Below are positions 22,973-34,236 of a DNA stretch of 64,000 nucleotides, piece by piece. Position 1 is the first letter of the stretch. Every line of letters starts with the position of its first letter. The notes under the pieces are model-generated. The model had not been told where the DNA came from and searched no databases. It saw only the letters and a list, made by a program, of their open reading frames with translations. The translations under genes and the position numbers were made by a program. The stretch lies in NCBI GenBank assembly GCA_018524725.1, contig JAEUWP010000002.1, positions 186,001 through 250,000 on the forward strand. Reading direction: 5' to 3'. The DNA comes from Podaxis mareebaensis (taxonomy: Eukaryota > Basidiomycota > Agaricomycetes > Agaricales > Agaricaceae).

Positions 22973-25468
22973 ATGTAGGGCCAGCAGGATGGGGAGCTGT
23001 TGACGCGGTGTGGGGGGTCTTGATATCCTCGCCAGAACAAAAGCGTTACCGCGCTGGGAACGCCGTGACGATTCGATCGGGCACTGTCACACCTTCTATT
23101 CGCGGAATCGGAATTTGTGGCGGTGTCAAACGGATCGGATATGGCTCGACTCATCCATAGCCCAGTCCCTCACTTCCCAAAGGAACACCATCGGTATCAG
23201 TGCTCCAAATTTCTGTCACTCTCGAAACCAACAATCAACAACATCAGCAAATCACCCATCTGACAGATAGAAGCTCAGAGGATGTTTGCGCACCAAACGG
23301 GTGATACTGTAGCCCCAGCTACCAACTTAGGCTGGTTTCAGTCGAGCGCCGAGTCATCCATCGGGTGATGAGCGTCATCGTCGGTACTGTAATGAACGTC
23401 AATCGCATGCAAGTTGCAACCGGAAACTCGCGGACACATGAGGCCGACATAACGGAATTGGCCGAGTCATAGGCACCATATATGACCAGCCAGTCGGGAT
23501 CCAACTTGCGCCTCATGGTTGTCTTGAGGCGCATCAAGTGACCGAGGGGGCGGGAATGATGATGCGAAACAACATTACACCTCCATGAGGCTGTGAATGT
23601 GCGCGGTGCGGAGATACTCCGGGTAGTTTACCCGCAGCACCATGTGTTCCATAAAAAAGCCAGACCTCAACTGCTTGCGTATGCTCGGCCTGTACCCGGA
23701 GGTATTACACAGAGCATACAACTTCCAGGTGAGGGTGCAAGTGACTTCGGGTTTGGTGAGAGCGCGTGAAGAACACAATGGCTTGTTTCCTTGGCATGAC
23801 GGATAACTCAGCGCTGAGGGCTCGAGGATCAGATAAAACAAAAAGCTGGTCTGCTCGCCGTGTTCAATATATTCCGGCAATTTGATTCTGAGATTGACTT
23901 TCAAGAAGGGGAAAAGAATAAGAGAAAGCAGAACGAAGGAGGTCACCAGAGAAGGTAAGGGAAAGCGAGTTGCTGTGTAAGCTGTTGACAAAGAAGTGCG
24001 TAACCCAAAGTTCGCACGGTCCCCTCTCCGCCGCTGTTGTACTGTTTTTGAAAGAACAAGAGGCATATAGTCGTCGACTCTTATTCTTATCTGAATACTC
24101 ATTGTTCCTTCAAAGTTTACGAACATAATTCTTTGTCTCGAGCCTCCAGGGCAAGTAGTTGTGCCAACAAAAGATGATCCTCTTTTGGTCTCTCCAACAA
24201 ACCTTCACACTCCCGAGCGGCTAATGATGTGGCCATACGCGGGCCTGGGCAACTCTATTCATGCAAAGCAGTCTTCCATTCCGTACGCCAGATCGTGTAT
24301 GTGGAGAATATCCTTTTTTTGCGGACAACTTCCAATCCCAGAATATTAATCCATAGCGGCATAGAATGTAATTCGGCTCGTGCGTTGGAATTCATACTTT
24401 TTTGTCCGGCACTCGTAACCATAAGACCTGCATGGTTACATGGCAGGTACTATGACTTGGACTAAGGGTTTGTGGCGTGACCACAAGTGGCCGAATGTTG
24501 GTTGTAATCGCCAAGCTTACGCGCTTCGAATTCAGTACTGGCCGTTCATTGGCGTTCATTTATCGATTGTTCCCTTTCCTTCACGAGCGTTAGAATGGAG
24601 GGGATTGCGATGATCCACAATACCCAACGTAACCTTTCGACTTTGGACGCGGCACACGGCACATAATCATCCATCCGCGGGGCTAGTTGCTCTATCTATA
24701 ACCTTTCCCCAGTGTGCTCTGTCGACGAATGCCGTCCAGGGTGATGGCTACCTGGCGGAGATTGTGAGATCCAAGGGCTTTCTTCGCCGAAGACCGTGTA
24801 AGTCGTGCCCAACTAACTTGCAACTTCACCCAGAGCTTATTCAAAGTAGATGCATGTCTGGCTACGCGTTCAGCCCGCGGAGTGACTCAGACGGGGATTG
24901 CCTTCTATGGTGACCGCCAACACGCTGCTGCGCGCAGTCAGACATTCCACCTGACCCATCAATGAATAACGTCAGAGAGAGATAAGCTCAGCCTGAAGTT
25001 GGAAGTTCAGGCAAGTCACCAAGCTTCGATTCTCATGATACGAGCCTATTCAGGTCTTGCAGGGATATCCCACGACGGAACCGCTAGTCCCCAACGGCAG
25101 CTTACGTTTAAGGCGGAATGAGTAGAAAACATCGCATACTAAATCGTTCTGAAGCTACAAAACCTACGTAACTCTAAGCTTTAGAAAACTCGAGAACGCA
25201 CCAGGGAGGCGATTTTGCCTGGTCCTGCAGACAAGTGCGTGCTACTTACTTACGTTTGGGCTTGTGGCTTATCTCGGCGGACAGCTCCCACGGTATTCGC
25301 TATCTTATCTCGAACCCGGAGGTTTCTCCGGCGCGCACCCCACCGAATCCTCTGATGTTCCTACTTTCCCTTGCGTCGCTGCCCCCAGCACGTCTCAAAC
25401 CGCTGCAAATTTGGAACTCGTATCTAACCTAAACGCCCCAAGGACCCATATAGCCCATATACCAAACC
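22973..25468. other. Gap upstream of urease with one weak ORF
   Basis: 2.5 kb. The only sizeable frame is listed separately (23575-24126). The rest, including about 1.3 kb before the urease ATG, shows no coding motif. Urease promoter elements are expected here but none is identified. Confidence 0.4.
23575..24126 (-). CDS. Unrecognised ORF with one hydrophobic segment
   Basis: 183 codons without a stop on the minus strand. One clear hydrophobic stretch near residues 58-77 (SLVTSFVLLSLILFPFLKV) could be a membrane anchor; about a dozen charged residues precede it. No family motif, no paralogue in the window and no supporting splice pattern. It may be a chance frame; reported because it is the longest unexplained frame in this gap. 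Confidence 0.22.
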   Translation of the reverse strand: MFVNFEGTMSIQIRIRVDDYMPLVLSKTVQQRRRGDRANFGLRTSLSTAYTATRFPLPSLVTSFVLLSLILFPFLKVNLRIKLPEYIEHGEQTSFLFYLILEPSALSYPSCQGNKPLCSSRALTKPEVTCTLTWKLYALCNTSGYRPSIRKQLRSGFFMEHMVLRVNYPEYLRTAHIHSLMEV

Positions 25469-28400
25469 ATGCATCTTCTTCCACGTGAGGAGGCCAAGGT
25501 TCTTCTCCATCAGGCGAGTTTTCGTGGTTCTCCCCAAAGATAAGGACATACCGCTCACACCTACTCTCTGTTTTCCTGGAACGTGCTTGAAATAGGTTGG
25601 GTACCTTGCACAGAAACGACTCGCAAGAGGCGTAAAGCTAAATCAGACAGAAGCAGTCGCTTTGATTGCGTCTGTGCTTCAGGAGCGTATTCGTGATGGC
25701 CAACACTCCGTGGCAGAACTGATGCAGCACGGAAAGGCGCTGCTTGGTCGAAGACACGTATTACCCAATGTACCAGGTCTCTTACACGAAATTCAAGTGG
25801 AAGGTACATTCCCCGACGGGTACGGCACTTCTATCCCACCCATTAACATGCCAGCTCAATCCATATCCTCACCTTCCCAGAGTATTCCTAGTAACAGTTC
25901 ACGATCCCATATGTACCGAAGACGGCGACCTAGAGGCTGCCCTCTACGGCTCCTTCCTCCCAATACCTTCTCAAGACCTATTCCCCATCACACCCGAGTC
26001 TGAATACACCCCTGAAAACATTGCCGGGGCAATCATACCCAAGAAAGAAGATATCATCCTCAACAAAGGCCGGGAACGGATCCAACTCCGCATAACCAAC
26101 AACGGCGACAGACCTATCCAAGTCGGGTCGCATTACCACTTTATCGAAACCAACAGCGCGCTCTCGTTCGACCGACTTAAATCCTATGGAAAGCGCTTAG
26201 ACATCCCTGCTGGTACTGCCGTACGGTTCGAACCCGGAGATACCAAAACTGTGACTTTAGTGTCGATTGCAGGGAATAAGTTGATTTCGGGTGGGAATGG
26301 TTTGGCGACGGGGTATGTGGATGTGTTGAAGGGTGAGGGGGTGTTGGAGAATATTTTGCGGAAGGGTTTTGCGCATGTGCCGGAACCGGGCGCTTTGGAG
26401 GTTACGGTGGATACGAAGATTGGGAGGGAGACGTATATTTCGATGTATGGGCCTGCGGTTGGGGATAGGGTGAGGTTGGGTGATACTGCGTTGTGGATTG
26501 AGGTTGAGCATGATGAGGTGCGGGTTTTTTGGGTGTGATAAAGTTGCGTTACTCAAGTATAGCAGACCATTTATGGCGATGAAGTCAAGTTTGGTGGAGG
26601 TATGGGCAATATAAGTGCCTTGTTAGACTCTCGCTGACATGCACGGCAGGCAAGACGATCCGAGAAGGAATGGGTCAAGCAACGAACAGGTCCTCGACGG
26701 AGACTCTCGACCTCGTCATTACCAACGCGCTAATTGTCGACTGGTCAGGGATCTACAAGGTATTTCCCTAGCCGTCATATCACCTGGTAGACTTTAACAA
26801 CGTCCGCAGGCGGATATCGGTGTCAAGAACGGTCTCATTTGCGGTATCGGCAAAGCGGGCAACCCAGACGTCATGTCCAACGTTCACCCAGCCCTCGTCA
26901 TCGGTTCCTCAACAGAAGTAATCGCCGGAGAGAAACTCATCGTAACAGCCGGCGCCATCGACGCACACATCCACTATATCTGCCCACAACAAGTCGAAGA
27001 AGCCCTCGCTTCAGGTACGACAACCATGATCGGTGGCGGAACTGGACCTAGTGCCGGAACAAACGCGACCACGTGCACGTCGAGCCCGTTCTATATGCAA
27101 CATATGTTGGCTGCTACGGATGGTTTACCTATGAATTTTGCGTTTACGGGGAAGGGGAATGATTCGGGTCCGACTGCGATTGAAGAGATTGTGCGTGCTG
27201 GTGCGGCTGGCTTGAAGTTGCACGAGGATTGGGGAACGACGCCTGCGGCTATTCGGAATTGTTTGGACGTGGCTGATAAATATGATGTCCAAGTGAGTTG
27301 TTGAGTGTGCGTGTCCATTTTACATTGAAGCTGAGGGAGTTTTTCAGGTCAACATCCACACTGATACCCTGAATGAGAGTGGTTTCGTTGAGAGTAAGTC
27401 ACAGATATCTTCCTATACCCTAACCTCGGTTGACGTCCTTTTTGTAGGCACTATCGATGCCTTCGGTGGCCGGACAATTCATACCTATCATAGTGAAGGT
27501 GCTGGTGGAGGACATGCACCTGATATCATCGTTGTTTGCGGTCAAAGCAATGTCCTTCCCTCATCTACTAATCCCACTCGCCCATATGCAAAGAACACAC
27601 TTGACGAACACCTTGACGTGAGTGTGCCTCAGTGTCTATGGCGCGCGTGTAGATTCACTGATGCAACCACCAGATGCTTATGGTATGCCATCACCTCGAT
27701 AAATCTATTCCAGAAGATCTCCACTTTGCAGAATCTCGTATCAGAGCTGAAACAGTCGCAGCAGAAGACGTCCTGCACGATACCGGTGCTATCGCGATGA
27801 TCAGCTCCGATTCGCAAGCAATGGGCCGCGTGGGAGAGGTCATTAGTAGAACGTGGAGGACAGCGAGTAAGATGAAGGAAGTCCGTGGACCTCTGGTCAG
27901 TCTTGGTGATGGGGATGGCAAGGATAACGCCCGGGTGAAACGTTACATCGCCAAGTACACCGTCAATCCGTACGTCTCCTCCGAGCTGCTCGTAGTACAA
28001 AGTTAGCTGATTCTGTCGATTTGCTAGCGCCATCACGCATGGTATCAGTCACCTCGTAGGCCACGTTGCAGTAGGCACCCTCGCCGATCTCGTGCTCTGG
28101 AAACCCGAGAACTTCGGCTCGAAGCCTGAGATGGTTCTCAAGTCCGGAGTCATCGCTTTCTCTCAAATGGGTGACGCAAATGCTTCAATTCCCTCTGTAC
28201 AACCGTTCTATTCCAAACCTATGTGGGGTGCTAAGCCGGGCTCTGCGGCACTCAACTCTGTTGCGTTCGTGTCACAAATCTCGATCACGTCGGGCGTGAT
28301 TGCGTCATATGGGCTGTCGAAGAGAGTTGAGCCTGTGCGAGGATGTAGGAATGTGAATAAGAAGGATATGAAGTGGAATGATACGACACCTGTTATGAAG

Positions 28401-28499
28401 GTTGATCCGGAGAGTTATGAAGTTCGTGCGGATGGGGAGTTGATGGATGTGGAGCCTGCGCATAGGTTGCCTTTGACGGGAGCGTATAACTTGTTTTGA
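25469..28499 (+). CDS. ure1: Urease (nickel amidohydrolase), complete, ten exons
   Basis: Cytosolic nickel enzyme that hydrolyses urea to ammonia and carbamate. Exons: 25469-25513, 25596-25819, 25881-26517, 26566-26599, 26650-26759, 26810-27292, 27348-27393, 27448-27617, 27674-27969, 28028-28499, giving 838 residues, the usual length of a fused fungal/plant urease. Order: gamma part ([35 protein letters not shown]), beta part ([20 protein letters not shown]), alpha part. Nickel ligands and active-site residues sit where expected: His403 and His405 (DAHIHYICP), Lys486 for carbamylation (GLKLHEDWG), His515 (NIHTDTLNE), His541 ([11 protein letters not shown]), Cys588 of the mobile flap (MVCHHLD), Asp629 (SSDSQAMGR). 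Each is four below its jack-bean number. Intron 1 has a GC donor. Accessory urease genes are not in this window. Its last codons are duplicated at 31131. Confidence 0.98.
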
Positions 28500-30447
28500 C
28501 GATCTTTAGTGAATATGTGTTTCTTCTTTTGGTTGCTTGGTTTGTTATTCTGGGAGTATTTGCTATCTGTTAGAAATAGTAATTGTGGTTTCGTACAATA
28601 AGTGCTCAAGGATCTGTGGGTCGGGTCAACTAACGCTCGACAAGTAGAGAGGATATTGTGATCCCGTGTTTGGAAACTGATTTCCTCGCAGCTCTCCGCA
28701 GCGAATAGGTATCATAAAGATCTTCCGGGGACATATCATCTCGGGAAGGGTGCTTAGGCGCTTTAGTTTTCTGAGTTGTGATGGTTTAAGAAGCAATCAG
28801 ACTTCCTCCGGTCACTTCAAACAACAGCAACGGCTCGATTCAGACCTCCCGAGCCCGAAGTCAATCCAATGCTTCTTGTGAGCATCCGCATTCTTTGATT
28901 TTTTATTCTAATGGATTCCCTCCTTCGTAAGTCTTCCCCAATGTCCTCGGTATTGGAAGCCTCTAAGCGACACAACTACAATGCAGATCACTATGCTCAG
29001 CTATGTAAACGAAGGACTTTCTTTTGTGAATGGAAGCGACGTTCCGAAACTCGTAACACCGACGCGTTTCCTACTTGTCATTGCTGGGACTTAAGAGGAG
29101 TGATGAATCCTTCGCGTTGAGACGTCTCACTCTCCCAAACCCTGCGGGTCACTCAGCAATTTTTGCGACCACACAAGCAATCTCCTCGTGGGACCGAAGC
29201 CAAAGTTACCGAAAATGCCTAAACATCAGCGTGTTTTGCTCAAAGCCTTAAGGAAGCTGGGCCTCCCACACGACGATTCAGACTTGACAGTGAGTCGGTG
29301 CAATCATTCTTGAATCATTCTAAAGAAATCAAACCTGGCTAATTTTCTGACCTTCGCAGAAGCGCGTCAGAGAACTGGTGTGGAAGCATTTCGACCTTGA
29401 GAAGACGTGGACACAACAATCACGCAAACAGCAGCGGGTATGGGACGAGGTGTGTTTAAGTCGCGTTCTTCTCGACAATTAGCTTGCCCTGACTAATGAG
29501 GAGCTTTGCGAGTTCTACCCTGAGATAGTGGAACGTAGTCGGGTTCTTCAGTTGCACACCTTTTCGTACATACAAGACGTTTCGACAAGGTTTCGGTATA
29601 AGTATAGAAAGCGACAACAAACAGAAGAAGAGAAGAGTAGTGTGAGCATTCATTGTCGGATAAGAGCTTCCCCGATTAATTTGCTTCGAAACAGAGCCAC
29701 GGCGCCACTGGGGGCGGGGCGAGTGAGTCTGACATCGAGTCAGAGTTGTATCATCCAGGAGCCAAAGTGCAAGCCCAGACCCAGGCGATCTTTTGGGGCT
29801 GTAGATGGGCTGGAAGCGTTCCTCTGGTCCAGGACTCCGAGTCAAATCGTGCGCTTGATACGATGAGAGGATCATCCGTCAGTGTTTCAAAGGATAGTCA
29901 GCCGTCTTTTTCTCGACCTTCGGTGAACAACAGCTCTCCGACCACGGATGAGCCTCTTCTTCGGACATCATCTACTCAAGATTTCAATGGTGGCACCGGC
30001 AGCTTGCCCATCCCAAGGACTGATCGTCCCAGGGCATCCGCGTCTCGTGTCCTATCGTTTTCCAGCTCGCCACCCATTTCCAGCACAACTGCCGGTCCTC
30101 CGAACTCGTCACAGCCCTCCACTGCAGCGTCGGTTGCAAGGTCCAACACAAGCATGGTGCCAGTCTCAACTGTTCATGAGCAAAATGTCCAGCCAATGCA
30201 ACTCAACAGTGACGATGACGGCGCCGAAGAAGTTGGGGCATTCCTGAAGGCGTGTGTTCCGTCCATGATCCAACATCTTCCCTTGTTCATCGAGGCTGGC
30301 ATCAAGAACCGTGACTACCTAAAGGCGTTGGCCGGTCTCTCTGTGTCTGGGACAGAGGGATTACGATCATGTTTGGGTCCCAGTATAAGTCACATGGAGA
30401 TTATCCTTCTTCGAAGACACCTATTGTTATGTAACACCGAACGCTAG
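28480..30447 (+). repeat. Tandem duplication unit, copy 1 (urease tail plus FamX1)
   Basis: From the last codons of urease through its 3' flank, about 0.7 kb of further flank and the whole FamX1 gene. It matches 31131-33075 throughout, with the stretch TATCTGTTAGAAAT and the FamX gene as landmarks. Offset is about 2.65 kb. Confidence 0.88.
29215..30447 (+). CDS. FamX1: unrecognised basidiomycete protein family
   Basis: Four exons: 29215-29289, 29360-29449, 29504-29641, 29695-30447, giving 351 residues. The N-terminal part is short, basic and helical (MPKHQRVLLKALRKLGLPHDD, KRVRELVWKHFDLEKTW, QQRVWDE) and could be a small nucleic-acid-binding or interaction module. A middle piece has ELYHPGA and FWGCRWAGSVP. 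A long Ser/Pro/Thr-rich linker follows, then a conserved C-terminal helical domain of about 70 residues: EEVGAFLKACVPSM, HLPLFIEAGIKNRDYLKALA, SGTEGLRSCLGPS, EIILLRRHLL. Exon 2 is exactly 90 nt in all three copies in this window. The C-terminal domain resembles SAM-like helical bundles in pattern only. Role unknown; the acceptor of exon 3 (GAGGAG) is weak. Confidence 0.72.
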
Positions 30448-30597
30448 TCATAGTCGCCCTGACTCGTCTGGCTCATGCTTTGCCGTCGCCCTTTTAGTTT
30501 CCTGAATATTGCGTTTTGTCAATGTGTTTTATACGTTGTCGCTCGCTCCGAAACATTACCATGCATTCACGATTTTACCCATTACCTTTAAGGGTTC

Positions 30598-31120
30598 CTC
30601 GCGAGATCTCAGTCCTTTCTCTAGCATATTTGGACCAATGACGTGTTCATGCAACGTACAAGGTGGTTTTGTCTGTTGATGTTCTTACAGAACACAAGCA
30701 GTGTCGCATTTACACACTGGAATTGAAGGTGATTCGTCATGAAGGGGCAAGCCTCTCTTTGTGGGAAGATACAGGGGAGGCTTGGAGAAGCGACTACACG
30801 TCATTGATCTTCACCCCAAGACTGAACGACCTTTGTGAGGGATGGCAAACTTCCCATAATTGCGTCAATAATCAGCGCGTCTGGATAATGGTCCTGTACA
30901 GGTTTTTGAAGGTGAGGGTTAGTGCGACTGTGCACGACCTTCAACTCTTCTAGTTTCCACTGAGGGCACTTCGCATGTGGAAGGTCTCAAGAACTACATT
31001 TTCGTCATGGCCAGGCTGTTAGTGAAACAAAACCGAAGATCGTCAACTTATACCAAGGATACATCACCATAAGCCAAGTATCTTTGCAGATTTCCGACTC
31101 GCTCCGGGGGCTTCTTAGTG
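30598..31120 (-). pseudogene. 3' fragment of an F-box/LRR gene with retroelement edge
   Basis: About 0.5 kb matching 34033-34560, which holds the retroelement edge plus the last intron, exon 3 and the end of exon 2 of the F-box gene at 34237-35821. The exon 3 part still ends in a WGEDQ-stop-like tail near 30819, but the gene body and promoter are absent. It abuts the duplicated urease tail at about 31120-31131, so this is the left side of a tandem-duplication junction. Confidence 0.8.
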
Positions 31121-31130
31121 TAGTTGACGA

Positions 31131-33075
31131 GAGCGTATAACTTGTTTTGACGATCTTTAGTAGATATATGTTTCTTTTTTTGGTTGTTTGGTTTGTTATT
31201 CGGGGAGTATTCGCTATCTGTTAGAAATGGTAATTGTGGTTCCGTAAAATAAGTGGTCAAGGATCCGTGGGTTGAGTCAACTAACGCTTGACAAGTAGAG
31301 AGGATATTATGATGCCGTGTTTGGAAACTGATTTCCTCGCAGTTCCCCCCAGCAGGTAGGCATCCTAGATCTCCCGGGGACATGTCACCTCGACAGGGGT
31401 GTCTAGGCTTCCTGAGTTAGAATGGGTTAAGAACCCAACATTTTCCTCCGGTCGCTTCAAACAATTAGCACTAGCAACGACTCGATTCAGAGCTCCCAAG
31501 TCCGAAATCAATCCGGTGCTTCCTGTGAGCTTCCACATTCTTTGATTCTTGATTCTAGTAGTTTCTCTCCTTCGTAAGTCTTTCACGACGTCCCGAGTCA
31601 GTATTGAAAGCCTCCACGCACCAGAAATACAACACAAATCAGTATGTTCAGTTACTTAAACGAAATGTCTTTCTTCTGTGGATTTGGAAGCGATATTCCG
31701 AAACTCGTAATACCAACATGTTTTAGACTTGTCGTTGCTGGGACTTAAGAAGAGTGATAAATCTTTCCCGTTGAAACATCTCGCTCCCCCAAGACTTGCA
31801 ACCGGTCACTCAGCGATTTTTGCAACCATACAAGCAATCTACTCGCGGGACCAACACCAAATTGTCGAAAATGCCTAGGAATAAACACATTTTGCGTAAA
31901 GTCTTAAAGAGACTGGGCCTCCCACATGATGATTCCGACCTGACGGCGAGTCGGTGCAATCATTCTAATGTAATCTAGCCCGGCTAATTTTCTGACTTTC
32001 GCAGAAACGCGTCAAAGAACTGGTGCGGGAGCATTTCAGCCTTGAGAAGACATGGACACAACAAGAACACGCAAAGCGGCGGGTATGGAACGAGGTGTGT
32101 TCAACTTGCGCTGTTCGGAAATTCATTTCTCTGACTCAACGATCAGCTTTGCGAATACTACCCTGAGATAGTCAAACATGCTCCGGTTCTTCAGTCGTAC
32201 ACCTTCGCGTACATGCGAGGGGTTTCGGTGAGGCGTCGGGTTGAATATTGCAGGCAACAAAGGGAGGAGGAAAAGAAGTGTAATGTGAGCACTCATTGCC
32301 GGATGAGAGCTTCCCCTATTAATTTCCTTCGAAACAGAGCCACGACAGGGTTGACGACGAGGCGAGTGGGTCTGACGTCGAGTCGGAGGAATATCATCCA
32401 GGAGCCAAAACGCCAGCCCAGGTGGTCTTTTGGGGCTGCAGATGGACTGGAAGCGTTCCACCGGTCCAGGACTCCGAGTCAAATCATACGCTTGGTACGA
32501 TGAGAGCATCATCCGTCATTGTCTCGAGAGATAGTCAGCTGTCTTTTCCTCGACCTTCGGTGAACAACAGCTCTCCAACCACGGATGAGCTTCCTTTTCG
32601 GACAGCATCTCCTCAAGATTTCAATGGCGGCGGCAGATTGCCCATGCCAAGGACTGATCATCCCGAGGCATCCGCGTCTAGGTTCATCCTGTCGTTTTCC
32701 AGCTCGCCACCCGTATCTGGCACAACTGCCAGTCCTCTGAACCTATCTCAGCCCTCCACCGGAACATCGATTGCAGACTCCAGCGCTAGCATGGCGCCAG
32801 TTTCAACCATTCGTGACCACCTATTACAGTTTTACGGTGACGATGGCGGCGTCGAAGAAGTCAGGGCATTCCTGAAGGCGTGCGTTCCGTCCATGATGCA
32901 ACACCTTCCCTTGTTTATCGAGGCTGGCATCAAGAACCGTGACTACCTAAAGGGATTGGCCGGACTCTGTGTGTCTGGGACAGAGGGGTTACGGTCTTGT
33001 TTGGGTCCTAGTGTAAGTCGTGTAGATCTTATCCTTCTTCGAAGACACCTCCTATTGTGGAACGCCGAACGCTAG
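31131..33075 (+). repeat. Tandem duplication unit, copy 2 (urease tail plus FamX2)
   Basis: Starts with GAGCGTATAACTTGTTTTGA, the last codons and stop of urease out of context, and runs through to the FamX2 stop. Similarity to copy 1 ends almost at the FamX2 stop codon, after which a retroelement remnant begins. Confidence 0.88.
31871..33075 (+). CDS. FamX2: second tandem copy of the family
   Basis: Exons 31871-31945, 32005-32094, 32147-32284, 32338-33075, giving 346 residues. Intron positions and the sizes of exons 1-3 match FamX1 exactly (75, 90, 138 nt). The first intron has a GC donor (ACG followed by GCGAGT) where FamX1 has GTGAGT. The same blocks are kept: HILRKVLKRLGLPHDD, FWGCRWTGSVP, EEVRAFLKACVPSM, LFIEAGIKNRDYLKGLA and LILLRRHLLLW. 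No stop or frameshift is present although the copies differ at many sites and the linker has changed length, which suggests the protein is still under constraint. It converges on the F-box gene at 34237-35821 with a retroelement remnant between. Function unknown. Confidence 0.72.
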
Positions 33076-33535
33076 TAGTAGTGGTGTAGCAGTGGTTTAC
33101 GAGCTCGGTGGGGTTTAAAGGAGTCGAGACGCGAGAGTTCGGGGAAATAATAAGAGGGATTAATTTTATGAGACTAAGGATGGGATACAAGTGGGAGATT
33201 TTCTATGATAGCGAAGGTACGAATTTAACAAGGCTTTCATACTATTTCTAAGGTCAAGGTGAGAATTTTAAAGGAGCCAATGCACATTAGGGAAAACAGG
33301 ATCATCCCTACGAGATGTCGAAGAGAAGTCGAAATAAGGACAGTGTCTATACGTGTCGGTGCTCGATAAAAGCACAAACTCAAGCAGGTCAATCAATGTA
33401 CGCCCAAGTGCCACGCATGCGTCATCCCGAGTGTAGCCTTATGGCTACTCCTACATCTTCCCCTTTGTTTCTGACAGTGACGTCCTTGTCACTCTTCTCC
33501 AGCTCCAATCCCCCCTCCAGTTTCCTTCGCTCCTG
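33076..33535. other. Probable flank of the retroelement
   Basis: Begins right after the FamX2 stop, where similarity to FamX1's 3' flank ends, and leads into the pol remnant. This is the place for a 3' end or LTR of the element. I could not define terminal repeats. Confidence 0.35.
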
Positions 33536-34140
33536 CTAAGTCGGGTCGACGAATTCGGTGATTTCAAGTTGCTTGCGAGACCGAGGATGGTAGGAAATAA
33601 GACGGAAGGCAGCGAATTTGAGGCGAGAAACAACACTGTTGACTTGGGCGAGAATATATGCTCTGCTTCGCGACCGCTTGATAATGGCCATGGGACCGAA
33701 ATAACATGGCTTGCACTTGCGGCCAACGTTGGGCTCGATTTTCTTATTGAGTACCAGTACAAGTTCTCCGGGATTGAAGTTGTAATCGTTTATTCAATTA
33801 GCATTCCCCTTCTTGATGCCTCGAACGGACGTGTAGCGTGCAGCCAAAACTTTTGTATGAATTTTCGGCTATGTCTTTGTCGCGTTTGGCAAGCAAGCGT
33901 GCACGGGTAGTAATAAGTTCAGCACCGGACAGGCGTCGAGAGATGGGGACGGCAAGCAAGGTAGCCTCCGTGATATCAAAGAGAAGAAGGGGATCGATTC
34001 TGTGGACAGCATAATAGGAAATAAGTCTGGCAGACTTGCGAGATCTCGACCCTTTCTCTAGCGTATTCGGGTCAATGACATACTCACGCAACGTACAAGA
34101 TGATTTGTCTATTAGTGTTTGGACAGAACACGGGCAATGT
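33536..34140 (-). mobile_element. Ty3-type LTR retrotransposon remnant (end of pol)
   Basis: Minus-strand coding for the region after the integrase core of a Ty3-class polyprotein: LREYVIDPNTLEKGSRSRKS, ARLISYYAVHRIDPLLLFDI, TEATLLAVPISRRLS, LLAKRDKDIA, then after a one-base shift and a stop codon AARYTSVRGIKKGNAN, FNPGELVLVLNKKIEP, KPCYFGPMAIIKRS, AYILAQVNSVVSRLKFAAF, RLISYHPRSRKQLEITEFVD. Ends at a stop at 33536. The frameshift and stop show it is inactive. Reverse transcriptase, RNase H and the integrase core are missing. Its distal edge (34033-34140) is shared with 30598-30660, so it was already present when the surrounding block was duplicated. Confidence 0.85.
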
Positions 34141-34236
34141 CTTATTTACACACAGGAATTGGAAGGCGATTCGCCATGAAGGGGCAAGCCCTTGTCATGG
34201 GAGGATACAGTAAAGACTTGAAGAAGCCACCGTATA

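Noticed and set aside
28911..29120. 69-codon frame (MDSLLRKSSPMSS...) between urease and FamX1
   Set aside because: In the duplicated copy near 31560 the start codon and frame are not kept, so it is most likely 5' flank of FamX1, not a gene.
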